DNA from: Euphorbia lathyris
Lineage: Eukaryota; Streptophyta; Magnoliopsida; Malpighiales; Euphorbiaceae
Direction of reading: 5' to 3'
Length of the DNA stretch: 64,000 nucleotides
NCBI RefSeq assembly: GCF_963576675.1
Contig: NC_088916.1
Span: forward strand, 9,253,001 to 9,317,000
Part shown: piece by piece, positions 30,473 to 41,710 of the stretch
Numbering within the stretch: position 1 is the stretch's first letter
Layout of the letters: each line of letters opens with the position of its first letter
Notes under the pieces: model-generated
Databases searched by the model: none
What the model was told of the DNA's origin: nothing
The model's input: only the letters and a program-made list of their open reading frames with translations
Position numbers and translations under genes: made by a program

Positions 30473-32640
30473 TGTGGCTAAAGCTCTTCATTAGGATGGT
30501 ATTTATAGAACACTAGAATGTTTCCCAACCTTTTATTTCAAATTATCTTTACTATTTAAAAAAATATTTTTTAATCAAGTCAAAACAAAAATGTATGAAA
30601 CAAATGAACATTCATTGGACAATGGCATGCATTGCAAACCATGTAACCAACTCATTTTGAAAAATCATGGACGATAAAAAAATTTATATAAAATTTATGT
30701 ATTAAGTATATATATATATATATATATTATGGATTAAGATATACTCAAGTTGAAATTCAACTTTGGAGATATAAATTAAGATCAAAGTTGGGAGTTGTTG
30801 CATCTGTAATGCTTCGATAAGCTTGAGAGAGAGAGTTAAGGATACACATATATATAGAGTGAGCAATTTTCAATCTTTTAGTCCGATTATGGAAATTTTG
30901 CATCTGTTTTTTGCTTGAAATATTGATTTGTATGGATATTCTTTCATTTTTCACAGTTTTTGTATTCTACAAAGTACGGTTTTTTGAATTATAAAAGGCC
31001 CTACTGACTTTGTGGTGATGTAATTTGCTTCAATTGAAACACATTGCTCAACTGTTGTGCATATTTTTAGAATAATATATTTATATAAATTCTTAAATTT
31101 TTATTTGTATATTTAGATTTTATTTATTTACTTTTGTATTTGATACATTGATTTATTAATATACTACTTATGAATTATGATTAACTTTCAAGATCATGTT
31201 AATTATAAAGTTAATGGTTGAGATTTAATCGATAAATCATAGAGATTAATTATTTATTGAATAATTAAATTTCAACTGTTAATTTTGTTAATAAATAGTT
31301 AACATGCATGAAACACAACCTCTCAATCGGAAACCTACGAGCAAATCAAATGGAAGGTTAGAACCTTCTATGTCATATAAACATATTTGGTTGTTATCTT
31401 CAAACTTTTCTCTCTAGTGGTTAGGGGTCTCTAAAAACTTACAAAAATTGGTTCCACATGCAACCAATAAAGTTTTTCTAAGTACATAAGTCATACAAAT
31501 TAATTTGATAAAGTACATTAATCCAAGTGTATACATTATAAAAAAAATTATAAAGTCTTGCCCATATATGGCAACATTACAAATAGAAAACAAACATCCA
31601 AATAAAAACTGAAGACCTTAAATAGAAAAGCGATTTGATAAATTAGAGAGTATTTAAGGATGTAAAGCTCTTATAACCTATTCACGATAAAAAAATCACA
31701 TATATGAGTACTTCAATAAATCACAAAATTATACGCCAAGCAGTTCCATTAGATTTTTTATCCAATAAATAACACGTCAATTTTCTATATTGAATTGACG
31801 TAAATAATACCATACAACATCAATTATTCGTTTAACTTAAAATTTACTTGTTTTATTATGTCAAAAATTCACTTATTTTGTTAAATCAAAATATTTAACT
31901 TAAAATTTGTAATTGGATATTGTAAATTGATATTTTAAAATTCAATACTTATTTTTAATATTTTTCAAATAGTTAGATCACATAATACTTTCAGCATTCA
32001 TAATATTCAATACTTAAAATTCTTTACTTATTCTTTCAGTACTAATTTTTAGTTATATCAAACAATACCTAATTCAATATTTACTCTTTTTGAAGAAATT
32101 TTGTTGGTAATTTTCAATGGCATTTACGTAGAATCAAGTAAAATTAAGCTCAAATTTTAACTATAGGATGAAATGGAACTGAGAAAGTCTATGGTGGACT
32201 ATGTGCAGTGGAACTGGCGAATAAAAACTAATATGCATATATATCACCTCATTGGAAAATGATTTGTGTATAATATAAAGTTGTACAATTCTCATCTTTT
32301 CATTGGTAAACTCTATTAAACTGATATCATAGTAGAATTTCTCAATTGAACTAGAGTTTCCACCTTCTGGATAGCATTGCTCATTTTGTACCATAAATGT
32401 AAATTGGTCGATGTTCTCAAGTATCCTTATGAGAAAAATTGATGTTGTCCTTTAATTATTTTATGGTGTTATATTTGGTATATTTTCATTGATATTTTCC
32501 ATATAAGTTAAAGGCTAGAATAAGCTCATCACTCTTTAACATATTAGCATTAGCCATAAAAGGTGAGTATTACTAAAAATTAAAGTACATTCCAAAGTTG
32601 TAATTAGGGTTGTGAGAAAGTTTTATTTGTTTCGCAAGTG
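30473..32640. other. AT-rich segment, duplicated at 35460-35765 and 37500-38000
   Basis: 30473-30720 matches 35460-35760 (GAATGTTTCCCAACCTTTTA, CATGTAACCAACTCA). It includes GGCTAAAGCT at 30476-30485, the uninterrupted target of the 33082-35459 element. A TA microsatellite lies at 30705-30728. 31205-31720 matches 37500-37900. No gene seen. Confidence 0.6.
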
Positions 32641-32652
32641 ATATATATATAA
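32641..32652 (+). promoter_or_regulatory. TATA-like box upstream of hairpins 2 and 3
   Basis: ATATATATATAAG lies about 125 bp before hairpin 2 and is followed by sequence with the look of a transcript leader (GAGTAACAAAGTTTGAACAC). This is a candidate RNA polymerase II promoter for a primary hairpin transcript. Such TA-rich strings are frequent in this DNA, so the call is weak. Confidence 0.3.
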
Positions 32653-32767
32653 GAGTAACAAAGTTTGAACACACAGAAGAAAAAAGAAATTTCCCAATAA
32701 AGTTTCTATTTTTATTAATTCACAATAACTAGCCTAGCATCAAAGAGAGAAATGGAGAAGACCTTCA

Positions 32768-32893
32768 ACATCAACATTTTCCTTTGCTTATTTATGGAGC
32801 TAGAGTTTACCAATCAATAGGAATACCATTGCATCTTGCATGTAACAATATCTAAACATATTAATTGGCAATTCAAGCTTCGCAACTAGTAAG
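32768..32893 (+). ncRNA. MIR-like hairpin 2
   Basis: 5' arm TTTGCTTATTTATGGAGC, TAGAGTTTACCAATCAAT; 3' arm ATTAATTGGCAATTCAAGCT, TCGCAACTAGTAAG. Pairing geometry is the same as hairpin 1, with a different loop. It starts 50 bp upstream of hairpin 3, so one transcript could contain both. Confidence 0.45.
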
Positions 32894-32939
32894 AAAGAGA
32901 GAGATTCCAGATAAAGAAATGGAGAAGAACATTAACATT

Positions 32940-33062
32940 TTCCTTTGCTTGTTTATGGAGCTAGAATTTACCAATCAATATGGATAACAATGCATCTTGT
33001 ATTAGAAGGACTAACAATTCTAAACATATAGATCGGCAATTCAAGCTCATTAACTAGTAAGG
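32940..33062 (+). ncRNA. MIR-like hairpin 3
   Basis: The 5' arm is identical to hairpin 1 over about 45 bases (CTTTGCTTGTTTATGGAGCT and onward). The 3' arm is ATCGGCAATTCAAGCTCATT, AACTAGTAAGGATTG. Stem of about 40 bp with several G-T pairs and mismatches. The transposon at 33082 lies only 20 bp downstream. Confidence 0.45.
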
Positions 33063-33646
33063 ATTGCCTATGGCTAAAGCTAGGGACGGATCCAGGATTT
33101 TCAACTAGTGGAGGCAAACTATATACATAATTTTTTTTACAAACAAATCAACAATAACAATATAAGTAAATGATTTTAAAATAAGTTATAAAAAATAATG
33201 TTTCTTATAATTATTCTCTATGAGTATAATATGTAATATAGAGACTAATAAATTATTTATCCTAAAACCAATAGGAACAATTGAGGAAATCAATCAACTT
33301 AGTACATTATTATTCATCTAAATTTATCACGTTTTGTCATTTATATCCTTAACTTATATTTAGACACATTATATATATTAAAGACAAAAGTTGTCAATTT
33401 TGAACTTTCGACACTATAATTTACTGGTTTATTAAGCTTCAAAGTTGACATGTTAGTAAAATAGTACTACAAAAGTTTAATAATATTAAAAGGAACTGAA
33501 ACAAAAAAAAACTAATATTATAAATAAATAAATAAAATACTGAAGTGTCAATTTTGGGTAAAATGTTACTTTTGTTTTTCTTTAAAATCAATTTTTTACA
33601 CACGTAACTTTCTTTTCAATCAATCCAAGGCCTACATCTCTGCATA

Positions 33647-35003
33647 CAGGGATGGATTTAGGATGGGGCCAATGGAGGCACTTGCTCCCATTGAGTTCTA
33701 GCAATTATTTAGCCCTAGTTAGTATGATTTGGGGTTTTGGAGGCTTGCCCCCATTGTCGGCGGTGGAGTGGAGCTTCTGTTCAGAGTTCACATCTAAAGG
33801 TTGAAGAAGATAGTTTAGGGTTTGTTTTATGTTTCCTTCATCTCCTTTAACAAAATAATGTTGTTTCCACTTAAGTGTGGAATGGTGTCGTTTTGTCCAA
33901 TGAAACATTGAGGAAGAAAAAGCCTAATTCTAATACCTATAATTACCTATAATATCGATCCCTAATTCGTCAAAGGCAGAAATCGAAATCCAAAATCTAA
34001 AATCCCTTGGTTCTTGAAACTTTAGTTCGAGATAAATCAGAGAGATTTTTTATCTGTAGACTGTTGTTGCTGGGCAAGCTGGTATACTTTAGCATCTAAT
34101 TCTTGGTTTTTCGATTCCGACTACGAAAAATACTTGATTATTTTGTAAGGGTTTCTAAACTTGAATATTATATGTTTTTTTAATGTATGATGTTTGTGCT
34201 TTCCAATTTCTAAAATATATGCAATTAAACCATTTCGCTGGGAAAGGGAAAGTATTTCATATTAGACACTTGTTAATTGTTATATTGTAGTTGTTGGGAA
34301 ATTGTTAGGATATTAGTAGTTAATTTGAATATTTGGTTTCACTGTATAAGAATTCGTTGTCTTTTGATCCATTGTTTATTAGCTAGAACTCAGTTTTTGT
34401 ATTTATTTGCTTGGAGTTACATGAGATAAGGTGATTTTTGGGTATGTTCATTTGATTAGAAAAAAAACATTTATTTGTTTCTAAACATAGATGTGAGAGA
34501 GAAATTCTATGATTGATACTCCCGGAATAATACATGATTGATGTTTTTGTACACATTTATTTTTTAACACAATTATCTATGCAAAATAGTAGAAATTCTT
34601 GTCCTAGGGAAGTATATTCACCAATATCAATTAGGGGTGGCATTCTGTGTAATTAAATCTCCGTGTTAATGATGAGATTAGTGTGGAACAAGTTATCCTA
34701 ACCCAATCTTAAAATTTTGTACCATACTTTATCAACCCAATAAAGTTAGTGTTGTGTTTGCGGATCACATATAAATTTATTACCTCGTCTAATGGTGACA
34801 TTTAAAAATACAAGATGACAAATCCTTGGAAAAATCCTTGATAAATGTTTAGTATAATCTAATATTAATGTTTTGTTCCTTTCATAAATGTTTGCCCCCC
34901 ATTAGTTGAAATTTCTGGATGTTTAGTATAATCTAATATTAATGTTTTGTTCCTTTCATAAATGTTTGCCCCCCATTAGTTGAAATTTCTGGATCCGTCC
35001 CTG
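33647..35003. mobile_element. hAT-like element nested in the 33082-35459 element
   Basis: Starts CAGGGATGGATTTAGGATGG and ends with the complement of CAGGGACGGATCCAG; further in, GAGGCACTTGCTCCC-type sequence faces TTTGCCCCCCATTAG. The flanks TCTGCATA and TATACATA are similar enough for a decayed 8-bp duplication. The interior (about 33890-34080) looks like a leader plus first intron of a transposase gene, but no transposase frame remains. Confidence 0.55.
34845..34992. repeat. 74-bp direct tandem duplication
   Basis: Two perfect head-to-tail copies (ATGTTTAGTATAATCTAATA through TTGAAATTTCTGG) at 34845-34918 and 34919-34992, near the right end of the nested hAT-like element. Perfect identity suggests a recent event. 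Confidence 0.9.
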
Positions 35004-35729
35004 TATACATATATTTTGTAATTGTATCTAATAATAATGGAAAAAAGAGACTAAAAGAGACAAAAACGAAAAAGACACGGTTTTCTACGTGAATAAACTA
35101 TTCAACTTAAAAAAAATATGTAGATAAAATATTTTGACTAAATTTAATAGTGGACTGTCATCTTACCAGTGAAAAGAGACCCTGAAGCAGAGAAAAAGAG
35201 AAACAGGGGCGCATTTCTATTTGCACCAGTTTATTGTCATGCGCTTTTAAAAGGAAACGATATCGTTTCAGTGAAACGACACCATTTTGTCAAAAAAAAA
35301 TATAAATCTTCATCTTCAACCTCCGCCTTTGCAACTATGATGGACAAAAAGCTGTAAAATTTTAGTTTTTGGTCAGAATTAACTAGGGAAATACATAAGG
35401 GGGTCCAAAATTTTCTAAAATTCAGTGGGGGCAAGTGCTCCCACTGTAGATCTGTCTCTGGCTAAAGCTCTTCACTAGGATCTATTTATATAACACTAGA
35501 ATGTTTCCCAACCTTTTATTTTAATTTATTTTTGCTACTTAAAAATGTTTTTTTCTTCAAAATCTTTTTTAATCAAGTCAAAGAAAAACCGTATGACACA
35601 AATGAACATTCATTAGACAATGGCATGTGTTACAAACCATGTAACCAACTCACTTTGAAAAATCAAAGATGCCAAAAAAAAATATTTAGTAATTATGTTT
35701 TTTTAAGAAATTTTAAAAATTATGTATTA

Positions 35730-35732
<3 letters not shown>

Positions 35733-35763
<31 letters not shown>
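35733..35763. repeat. TA microsatellite
   Basis: Uninterrupted (TA)n at the same relative place as the TA tract near 30705 in the paralogous segment. Confidence 0.8.
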
Positions 35764-35768
<5 letters not shown>

Positions 35769-35769
35769 T

Positions 35770-35832
35770 GGTGGGAGTCAAACCTGCACGCTTCCTTCTA
35801 CAAGACATTTTACTTACCACTGAGACAATAGC
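35770..35832 (-). repeat. tRNA-like (SINE-head-like) sequence 1
   Basis: On the minus strand: GTCTCAGTGGTAAGT resembles a polymerase III A box, and GCAGGTTTGACTCCCACC, about 30 bases on, resembles a B box (GGTTCGANTCC). Not a functional tRNA gene: no cloverleaf could be drawn. Probably a SINE head or a tRNA-derived piece inside another repeat. Confidence 0.4.
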
Positions 35833-35928
35833 TTCTCATGTGTATTATATCACGTGTGCTGCTTAATATGTAATAAATGTGCCTAATAATTAATTTAATA
35901 GAAAAAAACATTAAAGTGATGGTGCAAG

Positions 35929-35988
35929 GAGTTGAACCTTGCACATTGGTTTATCCTGGATACTATTTACAACTATGCTATTAGCTTC
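35929..35988 (-). repeat. tRNA-like (SINE-head-like) sequence 2
   Basis: On the minus strand: TAGCATAGTTGTAA (A-box-like) and CAAGGTTCAACTCCTTGC (B-box-like, with GGTTCAACTCC). About 160 bp from sequence 1 and in the same orientation. Confidence 0.35.
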
Positions 35989-36432
35989 TATTATTTAATA
36001 TTTGTCGCATGCACTTATTAATATCGATTAAATGTGCATAATAATGAATTACTAATAGAAAAATAAAAAAAAGAAATGTGCATAATAATGAATTATTAAT
36101 AGAAAAAAAATCCAAGAACATGCTCCAATTTCTTATTTATTTAATTCCTCTATATTTTTGTAATTTATGTTTTAAAATGTTAAGGACGATGCTCTAAATA
36201 ATATTACATATGTTTTAAGCTTTATAATTTGTGTTCTAAAAATTAAGTATAATGTTTTAAAAAAATCAGTAAATATCTGGATCATTTTTGCATTTGTTCT
36301 ATAATATAATTTATAACTCATGTTCGAAAAAATATAACGCATGTTCTAAAAACATAACCTATGTTCTAAAAGTATTAATATGAAATTTTATTAAAATATA
36401 TAATATATTTTTATTTTAAAAATATAATATTG

Positions 36433-36606
36433 GATTTTTTTTAGTATCAGAGACACTTAATAATATATAAGTAAAAGAATTGTATAATGAACAAACTAAA
36501 GCAAGTGTATTTTTATTTAAAAAATACAGTATTGGATTTTTTTTTAGCATCAGAGACACTTAATAATATATAATTAAAAGAATTGTATAATGAACAAACT
36601 AAAGTA
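36433..36606. repeat. ~100-bp direct duplication
   Basis: The block TCAGAGACACTTAATAATA...TGTATAATGAACAAACTAAAG occurs twice about 100 bp apart with few changes (36447-36503 and 36549-36604). Confidence 0.7.
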
Positions 36607-36607
36607 A

Positions 36608-36668
36608 ATGTCTCAGCGGTAGTTGTGTGCGTGCTTCACTCCCCCTACACCCCAGGTTCAAATCACGC
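36608..36668 (+). repeat. tRNA-like (SINE-head-like) sequence 3
   Basis: Plus strand: ATGTCTCAGCGGTAGTTG (A-box-like) and CAGGTTCAAATCACGCC (B-box-like). It follows directly after the duplicated block 36549-36604. Confidence 0.4.
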
Positions 36669-36793
36669 CTTCCTCATTTTCTGAGCAAGCATAAAGTTGG
36701 AAGAATACAGAGGCATTAAGGAGGAGTGCTGGATTCAAGCCCATGGGTGGTAATTAGTTACATACATACTTACGAGCCTCTATCTCTATTTAG

Positions 36794-37500
36794 ATGATGA
36801 TCGTCTTCTCACCTTATTACACTAAAGACTTACTTAATCATATAGTTTCACATAATCTTACTTCAAGGGTCGTTATGAGGTTAGGTATAGAAAGAGTTCG
36901 AAGTGCATTTTCGAAAAAGATTCATTCACAAGAGAGAGAAGAGAAACTAGATAACGTAGTGACTAAAATATGTTTCTTTAAGTTATTCCGTTACGACTTT
37001 TCTGCTAAAGTGGATTGGTCTATCTTTTATTAGATAAAAAAGATTTCTCATATCTTTTATGTTATGTAATTTCGCGGACTTTCTTTTCTCTCTTGGATTG
37101 GTATCTTTTCTCGTGCTTGTTTGCACTATACATCATAAAAGCCTAAAAACAAGGAAACCCACTTGTTAGAACAAATGGTTAGGTCTCGCAAGAGACACTA
37201 CTAACTTGCCTCCTCATACTAGAAGAGAACTGAACTCACTAGTCCCTCATCTGCTTTAGACTTGTTAAACTAAGACCCTTGAAATAAAAGTGAAACAAGA
37301 TATCAGACTGGAAACTAGAAGGTTTGGAACCCTAACAACGATACTCAAAGGGGCAGGTCAACTCACTACTTCTATCGCCTCTCCATTACCCAAGCCCATA
37401 AAGATAAAGCAAGCCATCTCTCCATCAAGGCGCATCGCCCGGGTGTTCAACAGGAAGGTCAAGACAAACAGAATTAGAGTGGGAGAGCATTAGGCCTAAA
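36794..37500 (+). other. block of unusual composition, possibly organelle-derived
   Basis: GC content is visibly higher and the AT runs of the surroundings are absent. It begins with a 79-codon frame (36794-37033) containing NLTSRVVMRLGIERVRSAF and FFKLFRYDFSAK and goes on into a 67-codon frame at 37290 with SPSRRIARVFNRK. I recognise neither. The texture resembles plant mitochondrial intergenic DNA, and the right edge (GCATTAGGCC at 37488-37497) is abrupt, where the homology with 31205 starts. Part of it (37219-37500) is duplicated at 39466-39746. Confidence 0.3.
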
Positions 37501-38351
37501 AATAATGGTTGAGATTTAATCAATAAATTAAAGAGATTAATTATTTATTTGTTTATTGAATAAATAAATCTCAACTGTTAATTTTGTTTAAGAAATCATC
37601 AACATTCATTAAATATAACCTCTCAACATGAAACCTACGAGCAAATCTAGTGAAAGGTTACAACCTTCTATGTCAAAATTTGATGAGGCACATTATTCCA
37701 AGTTTATACACTATCAAAAATTATAAAGTCCTAGGTGTCCCATATATGACAACATGAACAAACTGTAAACAAAATCATCCAACAAAACTACATACATTAT
37801 AGAAAAGCGATTTGATAAATTGGAGTGCCTTTAAGGATGTGAAGCTCTTATAATCTCCTCAAGATAAAAATAAATCATATAAATGACTACTTCAATAGTA
37901 ACTCTATAAGTGAAGAATAAATGGGATACATGTCAATTAGATTTCTTCATCCAACAAATATCACATCGTATATTGAAATTTTAACTTAGCGGTAACAAAT
38001 CCTTTTGCAGTATAATGGACTAAAATAACAATTGTTAATCAACAAAATATGAAACATTATACAAATATTCAAAGGGAAATCATCGTTCTTCTCCAAATTT
38101 CGAAGACCAAATCGTAGCATTGTATAATGAATCTCTTTTTATTATCTTTATAGTGAATCCCAAAACACTTATCGATTAGATTAAGAGTAGAAAAATAAAC
38201 AATCGTACTTAAAGCCAGAGAACCTACTCAATTTACAAATATAAAACATATAAATCAAAATTAGAAAAGTACCAAAAAGATAAAATGTAAAACGTGGAAC
38301 TATGCATAAAAACATCTTAAGAGGAAAAGTGAAATATCTAACTTAAAATTA

Positions 38352-38690
38352 AGGGAAAAGTACAAAAATAAATCTTGTGGTTACATCTGTTTTCAATTGC
38401 AGTCTTGTGGTTTAAAAATTTACAAAATGGTACCTTGAGGTTCATTCCGTTAGCAAACACATACCAATTTGACTAACGGTATTAAAAGTCAAAGGGAAAA
38501 GAGTTAATTTGGTCCTTATATTTATTTATTTTATAAATTAACCCCCTTATTATCTAATAATCACAAACAAACCCTAAAATTAAAAATAAAAATCAAATAC
38601 ACCTTCTCAATCTCTCTCTAATTTCTTTTTTTTTTCCTTTCTCTCTCTTATCTCTCTAAAAATAAAAGAAAATCAAATACAACTTAGGTA
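38352..38690. mobile_element. left end of the AGGGAAAAGTAC long-TIR family (unit 1)
   Basis: AGGGAAAAGTACAAAAATAA, then TTGTGGTT, TTCATTCCGTTAGCAAAC, GACTAACGGTATTAAAAGTC and CAAAGGGAAAAGAG match the arm of the 27949-29409 element. No right end follows before the copia LTR. Confidence 0.65.
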
Positions 38691-38987
38691 TAGAGGAATA
38701 AAGAAACAAAAACACAATTTATCTCTTCATTAGATGAAATTTTCATTCGTTTTAGCTAATTAAAAGTGAAAGACAAAAGTTCAAATAAAAAAGGGAAATG
38801 GTGACAAGGAACCCAATTTATAACATGATCATCAAATAACACTAATAAAGCATATTATTGAAAAACACCACCGACTATGAATTTTCTAGAGTTTAGAAAG
38901 AGATTATTTTGTTGTGGTTCCAACATTAAATGGAGAAGTATGGGTCAAATTGAAAAATGGGGCTTGAATGTGGAGGTGGAAGATAAG

Positions 38988-39256
38988 TGTTGGAAATCAA
39001 GTAGACAAAATAACAAGTTTTGCCGACCAAGTTGACTAATATTATAATAATGGTACCTAATACAATTTTTGGTGAGAATTGATTCAAGCACCGACATAAT
39101 ACCTATATAAATAGAAGTGGCCATGAATTGTATTTAACTAGTTTAGTTTTTGGTGGTGAGGCATAGTGGAATATGTATTAAGTTTATGTCAAATTAATAA
39201 GAGTTCTTTGTGTCCAAATTTTTAATTCAATCAATTTCGTCCTCAATTATTCAACA
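38988..39256 (+). mobile_element. Ty1/copia LTR, first copy (269 bp)
   Basis: TGTTGGAAATC at the start and ATTCAACA at the end (TG...CA), with a TATA box in ACCTATATAAATAGAAG at 39100-39116, followed at 39257 by a primer-binding site. The following gag start is cut after five codons by the tandem-duplication junction. Confidence 0.8.
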
Positions 39257-39270
39257 AGTGGTATCAGAGC
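39257..39270 (+). other. primer-binding site (initiator tRNA-Met type), copy 1
   Basis: AGTGGTATCAGAGC directly after the LTR, the standard site where tRNA-iMet primes reverse transcription of copia elements. Confidence 0.8.
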
Positions 39271-39465
39271 GGGCGGTCAGGGACCGGTACGTGGTCGAGT
39301 GCAAGCAAGCGGTCAGGGACCGGGAGTCGAGTGCTTCAGAAGTTCGCGATCCGGGATCGTGGTGGTACGAGGTATTTTTAGCGCGCAGTCCGGGACTGTA
39401 AAAATTATTAATCGGTGTTACTTGGTTAATTAAAGGAGATAACCAAGTCGTGATGGCAGACATGT

Positions 39466-41710
39466 CTAGAAGAGAACTGAACTCACTAGTCCCTCATCTG
39501 CTTTAGACTTGTTAAACTAAGACCCTTGAAATAAAAGTGAAACAAGATATCAGACTGGAAACTAGAAGGTTTGGAACCCTAACAACGATACTCAAAGGGG
39601 CAGGTCAACTCACTACTTCTATCGCCTCTCCATTACCCAAGCCCATAAAGATAAAGCAAGCCATCTCTCCATCAAGGCGCATCGCCCGGGTGTTCAACAG
39701 GAAGGTCAAGACAAACAGAATTAGAGTGGGAGAGCATTAGGCCTAAAAATAATGGTTGAGATTTAATCAATAAATTAAAGAGATTAATTATTTATTTGTT
39801 TATTGAATAAATAAATCTCAACTGTTAATTTTGTTTAAGAAATCATCAACATTCATTAAATATAACCTCTCAACATGAAACCTACGAGCAAATCTAGTGA
39901 AAGGTTACAACCTTCTATGTCAAAATTTGATGAGGCACATTATTCCAAGTTTATACACTATCAAAAATTATAAAGTCCTAGGTGTTCCATATATGACAAC
40001 ATGAACAAACGGTAAACAAAATCATCCAACAAAACTACATACATTATAGAAAAGCGATTTGATAAATTGGAGTGCCTTTAAGGATGTGAAGCTCTTATAA
40101 TCTCCTCAAGATAAAATAAATCATATAAATGACTACTTCAATAGTAACTCTATAAGTGAAGAATAAATGGGATACATGTCAATTAGATTTCTTCATCCAA
40201 CAAATATCACATCTTATATTGAATTTTAACTTAGCGGTAACAAATCCTTTTGCAGTATAATGGACTAAAATAACAATTGTTAATCAACAAAATATGAAAC
40301 ATTATACAAATATTCAAAGGGAAATCATCGTTCTTTTCCAAATTTCGAAGACCAAATCGTAGCATTGTATAATGAATCTCTTTTTTATTATCTTTATAGT
40401 GAATCCCAAAACACTTATCGATTAGATTAAGAGTAGAAAAATAAACAATCGTACTTAAAGCCAAAGAACCTACTCAATTTACAAATATAAAACATATAAA
40501 TCAAAATTAGAAAAGTACCAAAAAGATAAAATGTAAAACCTGGAACTATGCATAAAAACATCTTAAGAGGAAAAGTGAAATATCTAACTTAAAATTAAGG
40601 GAAAAGTACAAAAATAAATCTTGTGGTTACATCTGTTTTCAATTGCAGTCTTGTGGTTTAAAAATTTACAAAATGGTACCTTGAGGTTCATTCCGTTAGC
40701 AAACACATACCAATTTGACTAACGGTATTAAAAGTCAAAGGGAAAAGAGTTAATTTGGTCCTTATATTTATTTATTTTATAAATTAACCCCCTTATTATC
40801 TAATAATCACAAACAAACCCCAAAATTAAAAATAAAAATCAAATACACCTTCTTCTCAATCTCTCTAATTTCTTTTTTTTTCCCCTTTCTCTCTCTTATC
40901 TCTCTAAAAATAAAAGAAAATCAAATACAACTTAGGTATAGAGGAATAAAGAAACAAAAACACAATTTATCTCTTCATTAGATGAAATTTTCATTCGTTT
41001 TAGCTAATTAAAAGTGAAAGACAAAAGTTCAAATAAAAAAGAGAAATGGTGACAAGGAACCCAATTTATAACCTGATCATCAAATAACACTAATAAAGCA
41101 TATTATTGAAAAACACCACCGACTATAAATTTTCTAGAGTTTAGAAAGAGATTATTTTGTTGTGGTTCCAACATTAAATGGAGAAGTATGGGTCAAATTG
41201 AAAAATGGGGCTTGAATGTGGAGGTGGAAGATAAGTGTTGGAAATCAAGTAGACAAAATAACAAGTTTTGCCGACCAAGTTGACTAATATTATAATAATG
41301 GTACCTAATATAATTTGTGGTGAGAATTGATTCAAGCACCGACATAATACCTATATAAATAGAAGTGGCCATGAATTGTATTTAACTAGTTTAGTTTTTG
41401 GTGGTGAGGCATAGTGGAATATGTATTAAATTTATGTCAAATTAATAAGAGTTCTTTGTGTCCAAATTTTTAATTCAATCAATTTCATCCTCAATTATTC
41501 AACAAGTGGTATCAGAGCGGGCGGTCAGGGACCGGTACGTGGTCGAGTGCAAGCAAGCGGTCAGGGACCGACTACTTCAGAAGTTCGCGATCCGGGATCG
41601 TGGTGGTACGAGGTATTTTTAGCGCGCAGTCCGGGGCTGTAAAAATTATTAATCGGTGTTACTTGGTTAATTAAAGGAGATAACCAAGTCGTGATGGCAG
41701 ACATGTCTAC
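39466..41710. repeat. 2247-bp tandem duplication, unit 2
   Basis: Second copy of 37219-39465. Where unit 1 breaks off at codon 5 of gag, unit 2 continues into gag (ACCTCGGTAAGC), so unit 2 carries the original junction. It includes a left end of the long-TIR family (40598-40930). Confidence 0.9.
41236..41504 (+). mobile_element. Ty1/copia 5' LTR (269 bp)
   Basis: Same as 38988-39256: TGTTGG...ATTCAACA, TATA in CTATATAAATAGAAG near 41351, primer-binding site at 41505-41518 (AGTGGTATCAGAGC). Only a few bases differ from the first copy. No 3' LTR of this element is seen at the far end. Confidence 0.8.

Larger units (their letters stand above)
33082..35459. mobile_element. Mutator-like non-autonomous element (2378 bp)
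   Basis: GGCTAAAGCT flanks the element on both sides (33072-33081 and 35460-35469), a 10-bp target duplication. The ends AGGGACGGATC and the complement of AGAGACAGATC are short inverted repeats. The paralogous site at 30476-30485 has a single GGCTAAAGCT, a natural empty site. No transposase is seen. Most of the interior is a second, nested element. Confidence 0.8.
37219..39465. repeat. 2247-bp tandem duplication, unit 1
   Basis: Begins CTAGAAGAGAACTGAACTC and ends within the copia gag start (GCAGACATGT). Unit 2 follows without a gap. The two junction contexts share only CT, so the duplication arose without long homology. The units differ by few substitutions and 1-bp indels, so the event is recent. 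Confidence 0.9.

Noticed and set aside
37290..37493. 67-codon frame, perfectly repeated at 39537-39740, as a possible conserved gene
   Set aside because: The perfect repeat is explained by the recent 2247-bp tandem duplication. The frame has no recognisable family, and conservation between the copies carries no information.
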